In this document: positions 1 to 8,602 of the stretch, piece after piece
Position numbering within the stretch: position 1 is the first letter of the stretch
Layout: every line of letters starts with the position of its first letter
From: Flavobacteriales bacterium
GTDB lineage: Bacteria; Bacteroidota; Bacteroidia; Flavobacteriales; Flavobacteriaceae
Direction of reading: 5' to 3'
Length of the DNA stretch: 37,826 nt
Assembly (NCBI GenBank): GCA_011526365.1
Contig: WTIO01000057.1
Location: forward strand, 1 to 37,826
Translations under genes and position numbers: made by a program
The notes under the pieces: model-generated
Seen by the model: only the letters and a program-made list of their open reading frames with translations
Told to the model about the DNA's origin: nothing
The model's database searches: none

Positions 1-57
1 TGTGTTAAGCCTGCCGCTAGCGTTCATCCTGAGCCAGGATCAAACTCTTCGTTGTTG
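1..57 (-). rRNA. rrs: 16S ribosomal RNA, 5' end only (partial)
   Basis: Read on the minus strand, positions 1-50 contain the universal bacterial 16S 5' sequence AGAGTTTGATCCTGGCTCAG followed by the start of the next conserved block. The gene runs off the left edge of the window. The mature 5' end is placed at about position 57 by analogy with other Bacteroidota 16S genes, so it is uncertain by a few bases. Confidence 0.97.
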
Positions 58-229
58 TTTCTTAAATAAATTCTAAAACAACTTAAAAAGTCATTAACGT
101 TGCCTCCAAGTGGATGGTTTTGCTAGTTTGTTTCGTATCTTTCGATACGCGCTGTCGTTTCAATTTTTTCAATGAACTTTCGCCCCTTTCCATCCGTATT
201 TTTTATATACTTCAGTGCCGAAGCGGGTG
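58..229 (-). other. 16S rRNA leader (pre-rRNA 5' external transcribed spacer)
   Basis: This stretch lies between the rRNA promoter and the mature 16S start on the minus strand. Positions 146-180 (minus strand) carry a block around CATTGAAAAAATTGAAACG and CAGCGCG that resembles leader sequences seen before flavobacterial rRNA genes. Positions 134-149 form a perfect 6-bp hairpin with a GAAA tetraloop (minus strand CGTATC-GAAA-GATACG). No protein gene is credible here; the short open frames over it are chance. Confidence 0.6.
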
Positions 230-262
230 CAAATATAAAACCCTTTTTTCACTCCTGAAAAA
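230..262 (-). promoter_or_regulatory. Putative rRNA operon promoter
   Basis: The minus strand has TATATTTG at 230-237, an exact match to the Bacteroidota -7 consensus TAnnTTTG. A T-rich element (GTTTTTCA) lies about 18 bp upstream where a -33 box is expected. The predicted transcription start near 223 gives a leader of about 165 nt before 16S. Only one such promoter is evident. Confidence 0.6.
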
Positions 263-391
263 CTTTTACCATAGTTTTTTTGACTCCCCAAAAAAAACCT
301 TGCCAAAAACACGCTAAAGCCCCTAAAAACAACGGTTGAAAGCCTAAAAAATTTTACCCAAGTACACCCAACAAAAAATACATGACCTTTG

Positions 392-588
392 CGCTTCGAG
401 ATGGTCACTTCGACTTGGTAGTTGAGCCTTACCAAAACTCAGTGACCTTAATAACCGGAGGCTGAGCGGAGTCGAAGCTGGAGGGTCACTTCGACAGGCT
501 CAGTGACCTGTATGCCCGGAGGCTGAGCGGAGCCGAAGCTGGAGGGTCCCTTCGGCAGGCTAAGTGACCTTGATAACCGGAGGGCAGC
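392..588. repeat. Array of 61-bp-period palindromic (REP-like) repeats
   Basis: AGTGACCT recurs at 441, 502 and 563, and the CCGGAGG block at 455, 516 and 577, giving an exact 61-bp period. Each unit contains an inverted repeat: CTGAGC and GTCGAAG (462-477) face CTTCGAC and GCTCAG (489-503). A shorter nested stem GGTCACT/AGTGACC lies at 484-508. In the second unit the inner arm changes to GCCGAAG (532-538) and its partner to CTTCGGC (550-556), a compensatory change. The first unit is longer by 20 bp, and the extra sequence is itself palindromic (TTGGTA...TACCAA). The array stops directly at the stop codon of the Porin_10 gene and may help end its transcription. Confidence 0.85.
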
Positions 589-2760
589 TTACTGGAAAAA
601 ATTCCAAACCACACCAAAACGAATGGAAGCATCGCGGTAGGGATGGAAAGGTGCTGCATAAAAATCGTAGCCGGTGTAGGGACTGTTAAAATGTTCCCAC
701 TTTAAAAAGACGCGGGTTTGTTGGATACGAGCATTTAGGAATAAATCTGCACGAGGAAATTCACCAATGAGGGTGTTATTTTGGTTAACCATCTCCCCCA
801 GTAGCGGATGCACGCTATTGGCCCAAAAATCAGTGAAGAATTGAAAGGTGATGCCTGGCTGAATTAAAAGGGCATCTTTAAATAATGGAATTTGCCCGGT
901 AAGAGTGGTTCGTGTAATCCATTTGGGGACATTTAATGTCAGGGGATCTGCAAATGTTGTTTCCTCGGCAGCAGCAGCACGTTGTTGCTTGGTTTCTTGA
1001 AACTGCACGGTGTTCACCAACTGTATTCCCCGCCATTGCAAGTTTTGAGAAAACCGCAGCTTTAGGTAATGCAGCACATCCTCAGTTTGAAAAACCTCTG
1101 CGGTAAGCAGTCCGCCCCAGTCTTTAAGTCTAGTTGTGGCATTAAAAAAAGAATAATTAGAAATACGGCTAAATTGCCCTTCAAGGGTACCCCATTTAGA
1201 ATCGTGTATTTTTAACCCAAGGGTTTGCCACTTTTGATTTTTTAACTCCTTGTTCCAATTGTAGTCGTCATAGTCACTCTTTAAACGGAACATATTAAAG
1301 TTGGGAGCCTGGGAGCGTAAATTGAACATCCCTTTTACACCCAAACGGTTGAAGAATATTTTTTTGGCTTCGCCATAAATATCATTGCTAGCAAAATCTT
1401 GTAGCAACGATCGATAGCTGCTTAGCTTTATGTGCCATCCCCGAGCCTGCTTTTCCCACCCTAGAACTAAGGCCAACTGCCCTGTGGTGATCCCTGAATC
1501 ATCTGGAGCATTATCGTATTCGTCCTCCTCAAAAAAGTACTTCCACCGATGATAATGAAGCCCTCCTTCAAATTGACCTAGTACAGGATGCTGGAATCCT
1601 ACATAGGCTTTGTTTTCGAAGCGTTGTAATTGTGACCGATCAGAAATATCAGCTTCTAGACTGGTAGTTCCTAAAAAACCACTGGGTCTTCGAGAAGAGA
1701 AACTGTAGTATTTTGTCTCATAGGTAAACCTATTGTTTATTGTCCATACAGAAGATATGCTATCAATGGCACTATTGTTTAGCTGATACCGCTGACTGAT
1801 ATAGGTTCTTTTTCCACTTAAAGTGGTACTCCCCTGCATTTGCCCTGCCAAACGAGAACGATCCAAAAAACCATCGTAAAAAACTTTTACAATTTCACCG
1901 TTTTCATCCACCACAGCTGTTCCATCTGGATTTACCTCAGCATAATTTGGTGCTTCTTCAAAAAAGTAAACACTGTCAAGCGTAAGTCCGCCATTAACTT
2001 GTCGTTCTAAGGTTTGAGAAGCAAAATGCGCCCGTAAATTGTAGCGTTCGTTACTGGAAGTAAAATGTGCCGTTCCTCTAAATTGTCCACCGTTGGTTCT
2101 ACTGCTGATGTAGTTTCCCAAAGAACGCAAGCCTTTGTAGGATACAGAAAAGTTAAAATTGGGGGAGGTGTTTACACTTACTAATGCATCAACCAACTGG
2201 CCTTGTTTGAAAGTAGTCTTAAAAAACAGCTCTGTTAATGGGGTGGGCACTTGATAATAAGGAATGTCTTCTTGCTCAAAGTATCCATAGTTGTATATGG
2301 TGGGACCAAACTGTGGCCCTATTTTTCGGTGGAGGAAATCGTAGCCCAAAACATTGTATCCCTCACCAACATTTTGCAACGGAAGTAACTCGAAATAATC
2401 CTGTCGTAAAAAATTAAAGCGATAGTCTTTTGTAATTGAAAGGGTGGTATCCACATAGGAGGTACGCCCGTCTTCGTAGAATATTTTATAGTTGGTGATA
2501 AAACTAACGGTATCGATTGGGATTTTTCTATTCACCCTTTTTTTACGGATGGTATTATTCTTTCGCTGTTCCTCTGCATGCTGTTCCTTGGATCTTCGGG
2601 TTACACTGTCCAGTAAAATAGTAGGAGGTGCAGTTAGGGTGTCCCGAACTTGTTCCCTCCCGCTAGGATTGGACAACACACTACCTTGGGCAACCATTAT
2701 ATTTTGCTGGGCACTAAGAAGAGTACTGCTAAAAAGGAGAACCAAAAAAAGCTGCTTCAT
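589..2760 (-). CDS. Putative outer-membrane porin (Porin_10-like)
   Basis: A 723-residue protein with a signal peptide (MKQLFLVLLFSSTLLSAQ) followed by a charged linker to about residue 80. The rest is a long stretch of alternating polar/aromatic strands rich in Tyr, Phe, Arg and Asn, ending in an aromatic residue pattern (VVWNFFQ) typical of outer-membrane beta-barrels. The sequence style matches the putative porin family (Porin_10, formerly DUF4289) that is common in Flavobacteriia. Role and substrate are unknown; a diffusion or specific-uptake channel is inferred. The gene is divergent from rnhB, 76 bp apart, and its 3' end abuts the palindromic repeat array. Other beta-barrel families cannot be excluded. 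Confidence 0.75.
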   Translation of the reverse strand: MKQLFLVLLFSSTLLSAQQNIMVAQGSVLSNPSGREQVRDTLTAPPTILLDSVTRRSKEQHAEEQRKNNTIRKKRVNRKIPIDTVSFITNYKIFYEDGRTSYVDTTLSITKDYRFNFLRQDYFELLPLQNVGEGYNVLGYDFLHRKIGPQFGPTIYNYGYFEQEDIPYYQVPTPLTELFFKTTFKQGQLVDALVSVNTSPNFNFSVSYKGLRSLGNYISSRTNGGQFRGTAHFTSSNERYNLRAHFASQTLERQVNGGLTLDSVYFFEEAPNYAEVNPDGTAVVDENGEIVKVFYDGFLDRSRLAGQMQGSTTLSGKRTYISQRYQLNNSAIDSISSVWTINNRFTYETKYYSFSSRRPSGFLGTTSLEADISDRSQLQRFENKAYVGFQHPVLGQFEGGLHYHRWKYFFEEDEYDNAPDDSGITTGQLALVLGWEKQARGWHIKLSSYRSLLQDFASNDIYGEAKKIFFNRLGVKGMFNLRSQAPNFNMFRLKSDYDDYNWNKELKNQKWQTLGLKIHDSKWGTLEGQFSRISNYSFFNATTRLKDWGGLLTAEVFQTEDVLHYLKLRFSQNLQWRGIQLVNTVQFQETKQQRAAAAEETTFADPLTLNVPKWITRTTLTGQIPLFKDALLIQPGITFQFFTDFWANSVHPLLGEMVNQNNTLIGEFPRADLFLNARIQQTRVFLKWEHFNSPYTGYDFYAAPFHPYRDASIRFGVVWNFFQ

Positions 2761-2836
2761 TAAAAAAGCGTTTGTGCTGCGAAGTTAAAATAATTGTGCC
2801 TATTTTGGAGGATAGTTTAACAGACGAATTTAGGCT

Positions 2837-3433
2837 ATGTTACTTCCACAATGCCAAGAGGGTATAGAAGCAGGTACCGACGAGGCGGGGCGCGGCTGTT
2901 TGGCGGGACCTGTTACGGCCGCAGCGGTCATTTTGCCTCAAGGCTATAATTTACCCCAGCTTAATGATTCAAAAAAAATTGGAGTGCAACTACGACAGGA
3001 ACTTCGTGAACGTATCGAAAGTGAAGCCCTTAGCTATGCCGTGGTTCATGTTCCACCGGAAGAAATTGACAGTATCAACATTTTAAATGCTTCCATATTA
3101 GCCATGCATCGGGCATTGGAACAATTAAACACAGAACCAGAATGCATTGCTGTAGATGGAAATCGTTTTAAACCCTACCGCAACCTCCCCCATCAATGTG
3201 TTATTAAGGGAGATGGAAAATACCAAAATATTGCCGCAGCTTCCATTTTGGCAAAAACCTATCGCGATGAATACATGCTGCAATTGCATGAAGCGTTTCC
3301 GCATTATGGCTGGAAAAAAAACAAAGGCTATCCAACAAAAGAACACCGCTTAGCCCTACAACAATACGGCACCTGTAGGCATCATAGAATAAGCTTTCAA
3401 TTGTTGCCCAAACAATTGGTCTTGTCTTTATAA
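2837..3433 (+). CDS. rnhB: Ribonuclease HII
   Basis: This 198-residue protein degrades the RNA strand of RNA-DNA hybrids and starts removal of single ribonucleotides from DNA in the cytoplasm. Visible family motifs are GTDEAGRG near residues 13-20 (catalytic D15, E16), VDGN (D107), KGDG (D126) and YRDEYM (D144), followed by the C-terminal GYPTKEH block. The length is normal for the family. The ATG start sits 13 codons before the first motif, as usual. The next gene begins 19 bp downstream on the same strand, so the two may be cotranscribed. Confidence 0.95.
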   Translation: MLLPQCQEGIEAGTDEAGRGCLAGPVTAAAVILPQGYNLPQLNDSKKIGVQLRQELRERIESEALSYAVVHVPPEEIDSINILNASILAMHRALEQLNTEPECIAVDGNRFKPYRNLPHQCVIKGDGKYQNIAAASILAKTYRDEYMLQLHEAFPHYGWKKNKGYPTKEHRLALQQYGTCRHHRISFQLLPKQLVLSL

Positions 3434-3452
3434 GTTATTAATTTTGACAGCA

Positions 3453-5879
3453 ATGCGAACCTACCTTTCTTCGGTTTTATTGCTAATTACTGTATTGGCT
3501 TGCGCTCCCCAAAAAAACGAGCAGCAACAGCCCGTGGATCTTCTCCCCTTTGACGCCCAAATTGTGATACAAGTCAACGATCCCGTAGTTGTGGAGAATG
3601 CACTAACCAACAATGATTTTTTAGGCTTTACCAAAAAGGTATTTACTACCGAAGCGGCAAAATTAAAAACGCTTCTGCCAAACACGAACACTCCCTTTTT
3701 AGTGTGTGCTTCGCCCATTGGAAAGTCGGCTTTTGCCTTAACAAGTATTCGTCCACTAACCGTTGCAGACACTATCCCCCCAAAAGCATTAACATCAAAA
3801 ACCTACGACAATATTGTTATTTCTACCCTGGAAAACGAACTTCAACCACTTTATCTTGCTCGAGTTGGCAACCATGAGGTAGTGTCTACCTCAAATTTAG
3901 TGGTGGAAAATAGCATCCGCCGTTTTAATAGTAAGGCTGCTACTGACATTGAAGACAGCTTCAAAAAACAGTTAGAAGCCATCAATAGTGATGCAGCTTT
4001 TAATCTATTACTGCATCCTGACGGGGCTAATTTTTTTAACCCCCCACTAAACAACGCCCCCTTATTCCCAAAAATTAACAGCTCTTGGTTGGGTTATGAT
4101 GTTAGTGTAGAAGATCCCTTAGTTGCAGATGGCGTGGCCTTTTTATCGGATTCCATACCTGATACCATGCGACTGTTTAAAAACCTGGAACGCCAAGAAC
4201 TACAAACACCCTCACGAGTGCCCAAAAGTTTTTCGGCCTATATGGCAGTTCCCATTGCCAATTTGGAACAGTTGCAAGACAACCTCAACTACTACAATCG
4301 CATACGAAATGCCCCAAAATTGGAAGGTGCCCTAAGCGATTGGGCTACCGTGGATGAACTAGGACTGATTAAATTAGGAAATGGCGAAGCTGCTATTTTG
4401 CATCGCAACAACACCTCTGAAAATTTAGAAGGACTTCCCGCAACTGGAGATTATCAGTACCGAAACGTGTCCTACGGTAACCAACGACTGCCCCAAACTT
4501 GGCAACAGCTGTTAGGAATTTTGGGCAGCACCCAAAGCATGCAGTGGTATGCCTATTTTGAAGACACTGTTCTTTTTGCCTCCGATCAAGCGACACTTAA
4601 ATCTCTAATTGGGAATTTTAAGGATGGTAATACACTAACAAACGACCCCAATTTCACAGCATTGCAAAATAGCTTGGCTTCTGATGCTTCCTTTTTATGG
4701 GTGCTAAACACCCAAAGCTGGGCTAGCAACACCGCTGTACCCTTTCCTGTAAAAAGTTATCCCTTCATAGGCTTACAAGCAAGTGGAAGTACCGATTTTA
4801 TGCTCCTGCATTTACAAGTTCAACCCTTACAAGAGGTACAAGCAAAAAACACCGTACAACAGCAATACAGCTTAACTCTTGACGCTCCAGCTGCCAGTAC
4901 ACCTCAGTGGCTTAAAAACCATCGTTCCAAAGGCATGGACATTGCTATTCAAGACGAACAAAACGTGCTATACTTGTTTTCCAATAAAGGGGTGCTGTTT
5001 TGGAAAAAACAACTGCCCGGGAAAATCCTTGGCCCCATCGTTCAGGTGGATTTGTACAAAAACAAACGCTTACAAATGGCCTTTAGAACCGCTGAGCGGT
5101 TTATGATCTTAGACCGCAATGGAAAAGTGGTGCCGCCTTTTGACATAAATATCCCCTCGGGAAGCAGCCCTCAACCTCTTAGTGTTTTTGACTATGATAA
5201 CAGCAGAGACTACCGTTTTGTAGTGAATTACGGAAAAACCATCCGCATGTACGACCGCAGCGGAAAAATTGTTAAAGGCTTTGGCTTAAAAAGTTTGCCT
5301 AGCCCACTACAACTTCCTGCTCAACACCTGCGCTTTCAAAGAAAGGACTACTTGCTTTTCCCTTTACTAAACAACACCCTAAAAATTGTCAATCGCCGGG
5401 GACAAGACCGCGTGAAAGTAAAAGAATCCATTGCCTTTAGTGCCAATAGTTTTTTTGGTTACTTGGACACCTTTACCACCACCGATAGCCAGGGGAACCT
5501 TGTGCAGGTAGATACCAAAGGAAATGTAATCCGTGCGAACCTGGATTTGGTGGCTGGACATCGTATTGATGCCACAGCAAAATCTTTAGTTACCCTTTCA
5601 GAAAATATCCTCACCATTAAAGGTATTCCAGTACAATTACCGTTTGGCACCTATACCCCGCCTAAAATCTTTTACATCAACAACACCTTGTATTTTAGCA
5701 CCACTGATACAGAAGCCCAAAAGGTGTATTTGTTTTACAGCAATGGAAAAGCTGTTGGCGGCTTCCCCGTTTATGGGACAACAAGCGCCGATGTAAACAA
5801 TGCCGACAACGACAAGAACTTAGAACTCACCGTTAGCACCGAAGACAATGGTGTATTAATTTATCAGTTTACAAACTAG
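3453..5879 (+). CDS. Large lipoprotein of unknown function
   Basis: The preferred ATG at 3453 gives 808 residues beginning with a lipoprotein signal (MRTYLSSVLLLITVLAC, Cys17 as lipidated residue). A TTG nine bases upstream is in frame but less likely. Residues up to about 460 form an alpha/beta region of unknown family. From about 490 onward, short repeated segments (KGVLFWKKQLPGKILG, RFMILDRNGKVVPPF, KTIRMYDRSGKIVKG) look like beta-propeller or WD-like blades. It sits directly behind rnhB, a gene order I associate with other flavobacteria. A surface or periplasmic role is inferred from the signal only. TAATTTTG at 3439-3446 resembles a -7 box that would give a nearly leaderless message. The 3' end overlaps lipB (convergent) by 11 bp. 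Confidence 0.8.
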   Translation: MRTYLSSVLLLITVLACAPQKNEQQQPVDLLPFDAQIVIQVNDPVVVENALTNNDFLGFTKKVFTTEAAKLKTLLPNTNTPFLVCASPIGKSAFALTSIRPLTVADTIPPKALTSKTYDNIVISTLENELQPLYLARVGNHEVVSTSNLVVENSIRRFNSKAATDIEDSFKKQLEAINSDAAFNLLLHPDGANFFNPPLNNAPLFPKINSSWLGYDVSVEDPLVADGVAFLSDSIPDTMRLFKNLERQELQTPSRVPKSFSAYMAVPIANLEQLQDNLNYYNRIRNAPKLEGALSDWATVDELGLIKLGNGEAAILHRNNTSENLEGLPATGDYQYRNVSYGNQRLPQTWQQLLGILGSTQSMQWYAYFEDTVLFASDQATLKSLIGNFKDGNTLTNDPNFTALQNSLASDASFLWVLNTQSWASNTAVPFPVKSYPFIGLQASGSTDFMLLHLQVQPLQEVQAKNTVQQQYSLTLDAPAASTPQWLKNHRSKGMDIAIQDEQNVLYLFSNKGVLFWKKQLPGKILGPIVQVDLYKNKRLQMAFRTAERFMILDRNGKVVPPFDINIPSGSSPQPLSVFDYDNSRDYRFVVNYGKTIRMYDRSGKIVKGFGLKSLPSPLQLPAQHLRFQRKDYLLFPLLNNTLKIVNRRGQDRVKVKESIAFSANSFFGYLDTFTTTDSQGNLVQVDTKGNVIRANLDLVAGHRIDATAKSLVTLSENILTIKGIPVQLPFGTYTPPKIFYINNTLYFSTTDTEAQKVYLFYSNGKAVGGFPVYGTTSADVNNADNDKNLELTVSTEDNGVLIYQFTN

Positions 5880-6585
5880 AGGGAAACAGTTCAGCTTCAA
5901 ACTGGTTGGCAAAGTGGGCTTCAAGTTTTTCTTGCACTTCTTCTAGAGGAATTTTACGCCCCAGTTCGCGGGCCAAAGAAGTTACTTGCTTGCCTTGAAT
6001 CCCACAGGGGACAATAAGATCAAAATAACTTAAGTCTGTATTTACATTTAGTGCAAAGCCATGCATGGTGACCCATCTACTGGCACGAACGCCCATGGCG
6101 CAGATTTTTCTGGCTTTTGGAGTATCGGGATCCAACCACACACCCGTCTCCCCATCACTGCGATAGCCTTGGATATGATACTCCGCAAGGGTAGCAATAA
6201 TAACCTCTTCTAAATGGCGTAAATAACGGTGGATATCGGTAAAAAAATGATCCAAATCTAAAATAGGATAACCCACCAACTGTCCTGGGCCATGAAAGGT
6301 AATGTCTCCCCCACGATTGGTTTTATGAAAATCTACACCCCGTTGTTGAAGCTGTGCTTCGGTTATCAACAAATGGGCTAAATCGCCGCTTTTCCCGAGG
6401 GTTATCACCGGAGGGTGTTCTACAAAATACAAGATATTTTCGGTGGGAGTGGTAGAAGTACCGTTTCGCAGGGCACTTTTTTGGGCTATGGTTTTTGCGA
6501 AGGTATCTTCCTGCAATGCCCAACACTCGGCATAGCTCATTTGTCCCAGCTGCTGTACGTGTATTTTGCGTGCTTTGGTTTTCAA
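5869..6585 (-). CDS. lipB: Octanoyltransferase (lipoyl(octanoyl) transferase)
   Basis: LipB transfers octanoate from acyl carrier protein to the lipoyl domains of 2-oxoacid dehydrogenases and the glycine cleavage H protein, the first step of endogenous lipoate synthesis. The 238-residue protein shows NRGGDITFHGPGQLVGYPI (residues 90-108), the Lys in RKICAMGV (K160) and the acyl-carrying Cys in IVPCGI (C194), all family hallmarks. The start codon is TTG, overlapping the TGA stop of the upstream small membrane protein gene (TTGA). The next in-frame ATG (codon 16) would remove the first beta-strand, so TTG is preferred. lipA is not in the window. Confidence 0.93.
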   Translation of the reverse strand: MKTKARKIHVQQLGQMSYAECWALQEDTFAKTIAQKSALRNGTSTTPTENILYFVEHPPVITLGKSGDLAHLLITEAQLQQRGVDFHKTNRGGDITFHGPGQLVGYPILDLDHFFTDIHRYLRHLEEVIIATLAEYHIQGYRSDGETGVWLDPDTPKARKICAMGVRASRWVTMHGFALNVNTDLSYFDLIVPCGIQGKQVTSLARELGRKIPLEEVQEKLEAHFANQFEAELFPSSL

Positions 6586-6740
6586 TAGTTCGACTTATTT
6601 AAAATAATTAGCGCGGCAATTACTCCCGGAACCCAGCCACAAAGGGTAAGCAAAAAAACGATTAGCATGGAGCCGCACCCACGATCATAAACAGCTAATG
6701 GCGGGAAAAAAATAGCTAGTAAAGCGCGCCCAATGCTCAT
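6582..6740 (-). CDS. YqaE/Pmp3 family small membrane protein
   Basis: A 52-residue protein starting at the ATG at 6740, with two hydrophobic segments (about residues 4-20 and 27-47) and the family pattern LLAIFFPPLAVYDRGCG followed by CGWVPGVIAAL. Pmp3/YqaE proteins sit in the plasma membrane and are linked to stress tolerance and membrane potential; the molecular role is unclear. Longer in-frame starts upstream would extend across the promoter region and into lysS, and are rejected because the family is normally about 52 residues. The stop codon overlaps the lipB start, suggesting one transcript. Confidence 0.88.
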   Translation of the reverse strand: MSIGRALLAIFFPPLAVYDRGCGSMLIVFLLTLCGWVPGVIAALIILNKSNY

Positions 6741-6757
6741 GGATAAAGATTTGCAAT

Positions 6758-6765
6758 CAAAGATA
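6758..6765 (-). promoter_or_regulatory. -7 box for yqaE-like gene and lipB
   Basis: TATCTTTG on the minus strand matches TAnnTTTG exactly and lies 17 bp upstream of the ATG at 6740. A TTG occurs about 23 bp further upstream. It forms a divergent pair with the lysS promoter about 32 bp away. Confidence 0.55.
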
Positions 6766-6796
6766 GGAAATTTAGGCCCTATTGGGAGCAAGTCTT

Positions 6797-6804
6797 TATC
6801 TTTG
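6797..6804 (+). promoter_or_regulatory. -7 box for lysS
   Basis: TATCTTTG matches the Bacteroidota consensus exactly. The expected transcription start near 6811 leaves about 10 nt before the ATG at 6821. This supports that ATG over the in-frame TTG at 6782, which would lie upstream of the transcription start. Confidence 0.55.
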
Positions 6805-6820
6805 CCAAAAAACAGCTGGA

Positions 6821-8512
6821 ATGGCATTGTCGGAACAAGAACAGGTACGAAGAGAAAAATTAGCGGCACTGCGTGCCTTAGGAATTGACCCCTACCCCGC
6901 AGCGCAGTTTCCCCTCACACACACTACTGCTACAATTAAGGCCGCTTTTGAAGAAAATCAAGACGTGGTGTTGGCCGGACGCCTAATGTCCCGACGCATT
7001 CAAGGAAAAGCGAGTTTTGCAGAATTGCAAGACAGCACAGGCCGAATTCAGCTGTATTTTAATCGTGATGAAATTTGCCCCAACGAAGACAAAACCTTGT
7101 ATAATGAGGTCTATAAAAAACTCCTCGACATTGGGGATATCATTGGTGTGCGTGGCACGCTGTTTACCACCCAAGTGGGCGAACAAACTGTAAAAGTGAC
7201 CGGTTTTGAGGTGTTGAATAAATCCCTGCGCCCCCTCCCCTTGCCCAAAACAGATACCGATGGCAAGCAATACGACGCCTTCGTAGATCCCGAACAACGC
7301 TACCGCCAACGTTATGTTGATTTAATTGTAAATCCAAAGGTGAAAGACACCTTTATTAAGCGCACCAAAATCACCAACAGCATCCGTTCCTTTTTTAATA
7401 CCAAAGGCTATTTGGAAGTAGAAACCCCCATACTACAACCCATTCCAGGAGGAGCTGCTGCACGTCCTTTTGTTACCCACCATAACGCCTTAAACATCCC
7501 CTTATACTTGCGAATTGCCAACGAACTCTACTTAAAACGCCTTATCGTAGGAGGGTTTGACGGTGTGTATGAATTTGCAAAAGACTTTCGTAATGAAGGA
7601 ATGGACCGTACCCATAATCCCGAGTTTACTGTAATGGAACTCTATGTAGCGTACAAGGACTACAATTGGATGATGGATACCACAGAGGCCCTGCTCGAAC
7701 AAGTGGCACTAGAAAGCAATGGAGCTACAGCTGTAACCGTAGGGGAACACACCATTGACTTTAAGGCACCCTACCCTCGTGTACCCATTTTAGAGGCTAT
7801 TAAAACCCACACCGGTATAGACGTGTCTGAAATGGACGAAAACCAACTTCGTACAACTGCGCAAGACCTCGGCATTGAAGTGGACGATACCTTGGGAGAA
7901 GGAAAATTAATCGATGAAATTTTTGGTGAAAAGTGTGAACACAACTACATACAACCCACCTTTATTACCGACTACCCCAAGTCGATGAGCCCACTTACAA
8001 AAACCCATCGGGAAAATCCAAAGCTCACTGAACGCTTTGAATTGATGGTCAATGGTAAAGAATTGGCCAACGCCTATTCAGAACTTAACGACCCCTTGGA
8101 CCAACGGGAACGCTTTGAGGCACAATTGGCCTTGAGTGAAAAAGGAGATGATGAGGCCATGTTTATCGATCAGGATTTTTTACGTGCCTTGGAATACGGT
8201 ATGCCTCCTACATCTGGGATTGGTATTGGCATCGATCGACTGGTGATGCTAATGACCAATAATAGCTCCATACAAGAAGTGCTGTTTTTCCCACAAATGA
8301 AACCCGAACAACCACAGCTTGCCCTCAGTGACGACGAAGCTAAAGTACTTCAATTGCTAAAAGAAGAAACCCCTATTGCTTTGGCTGATTTGAAAACCAA
8401 GGCAGGCCTAAGCAATAAAAAATGGGATAAGGCCATCAAAGGGTTAACAAGTAAAAAACAAGCTCAAGTGATCAAAAACGAAGAAGGCCTGTGGGTGGAA
8501 ATCACCAAATAA
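6821..8512 (+). CDS. lysS: Lysyl-tRNA synthetase, class II
   Basis: This enzyme charges tRNA-Lys with lysine. Starting at the ATG at 6821 it has 563 residues. An N-terminal OB-fold anticodon-binding domain (about 45-135, [10 protein letters not shown] region) is followed by the class II core with motif 1 ([17 protein letters not shown]), motif 2 ([20 protein letters not shown]) and motif 3 (GIGIGIDRL). After the core, the last roughly 60 residues (from LSDDEAKV) form a Lys-rich extension that looks like a small winged-helix unit; such a tail is known from Bacteroidota LysS and makes this protein longer than the about 500 residues of E. coli LysS. Confidence 0.96.
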   Translation: MALSEQEQVRREKLAALRALGIDPYPAAQFPLTHTTATIKAAFEENQDVVLAGRLMSRRIQGKASFAELQDSTGRIQLYFNRDEICPNEDKTLYNEVYKKLLDIGDIIGVRGTLFTTQVGEQTVKVTGFEVLNKSLRPLPLPKTDTDGKQYDAFVDPEQRYRQRYVDLIVNPKVKDTFIKRTKITNSIRSFFNTKGYLEVETPILQPIPGGAAARPFVTHHNALNIPLYLRIANELYLKRLIVGGFDGVYEFAKDFRNEGMDRTHNPEFTVMELYVAYKDYNWMMDTTEALLEQVALESNGATAVTVGEHTIDFKAPYPRVPILEAIKTHTGIDVSEMDENQLRTTAQDLGIEVDDTLGEGKLIDEIFGEKCEHNYIQPTFITDYPKSMSPLTKTHRENPKLTERFELMVNGKELANAYSELNDPLDQRERFEAQLALSEKGDDEAMFIDQDFLRALEYGMPPTSGIGIGIDRLVMLMTNNSSIQEVLFFPQMKPEQPQLALSDDEAKVLQLLKEETPIALADLKTKAGLSNKKWDKAIKGLTSKKQAQVIKNEEGLWVEITK

Positions 8513-8602
8513 GCACACCCATTCAGTTTTTGTTTTCCCAAATTTTGTTAAAGCATTAAACCTTTAGTGGGGTGTTGCATCCAATAATCAAATACAACAC
8601 AC

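Noticed and set aside
114-435. Short open frames on both strands over the rRNA leader
   Set aside because: They lie in the rRNA leader and promoter and show no protein-like composition.
392-588. A CRISPR array
   Set aside because: The units are 61 bp, almost identical through their whole length, and fully palindromic, so there are no variable spacers, and no cas genes are nearby.
3444-3452. TTG start for the large lipoprotein
   Set aside because: The ATG at 3453 gives a cleaner signal peptide and is a normal start; the TTG also overlaps the -7-like box.
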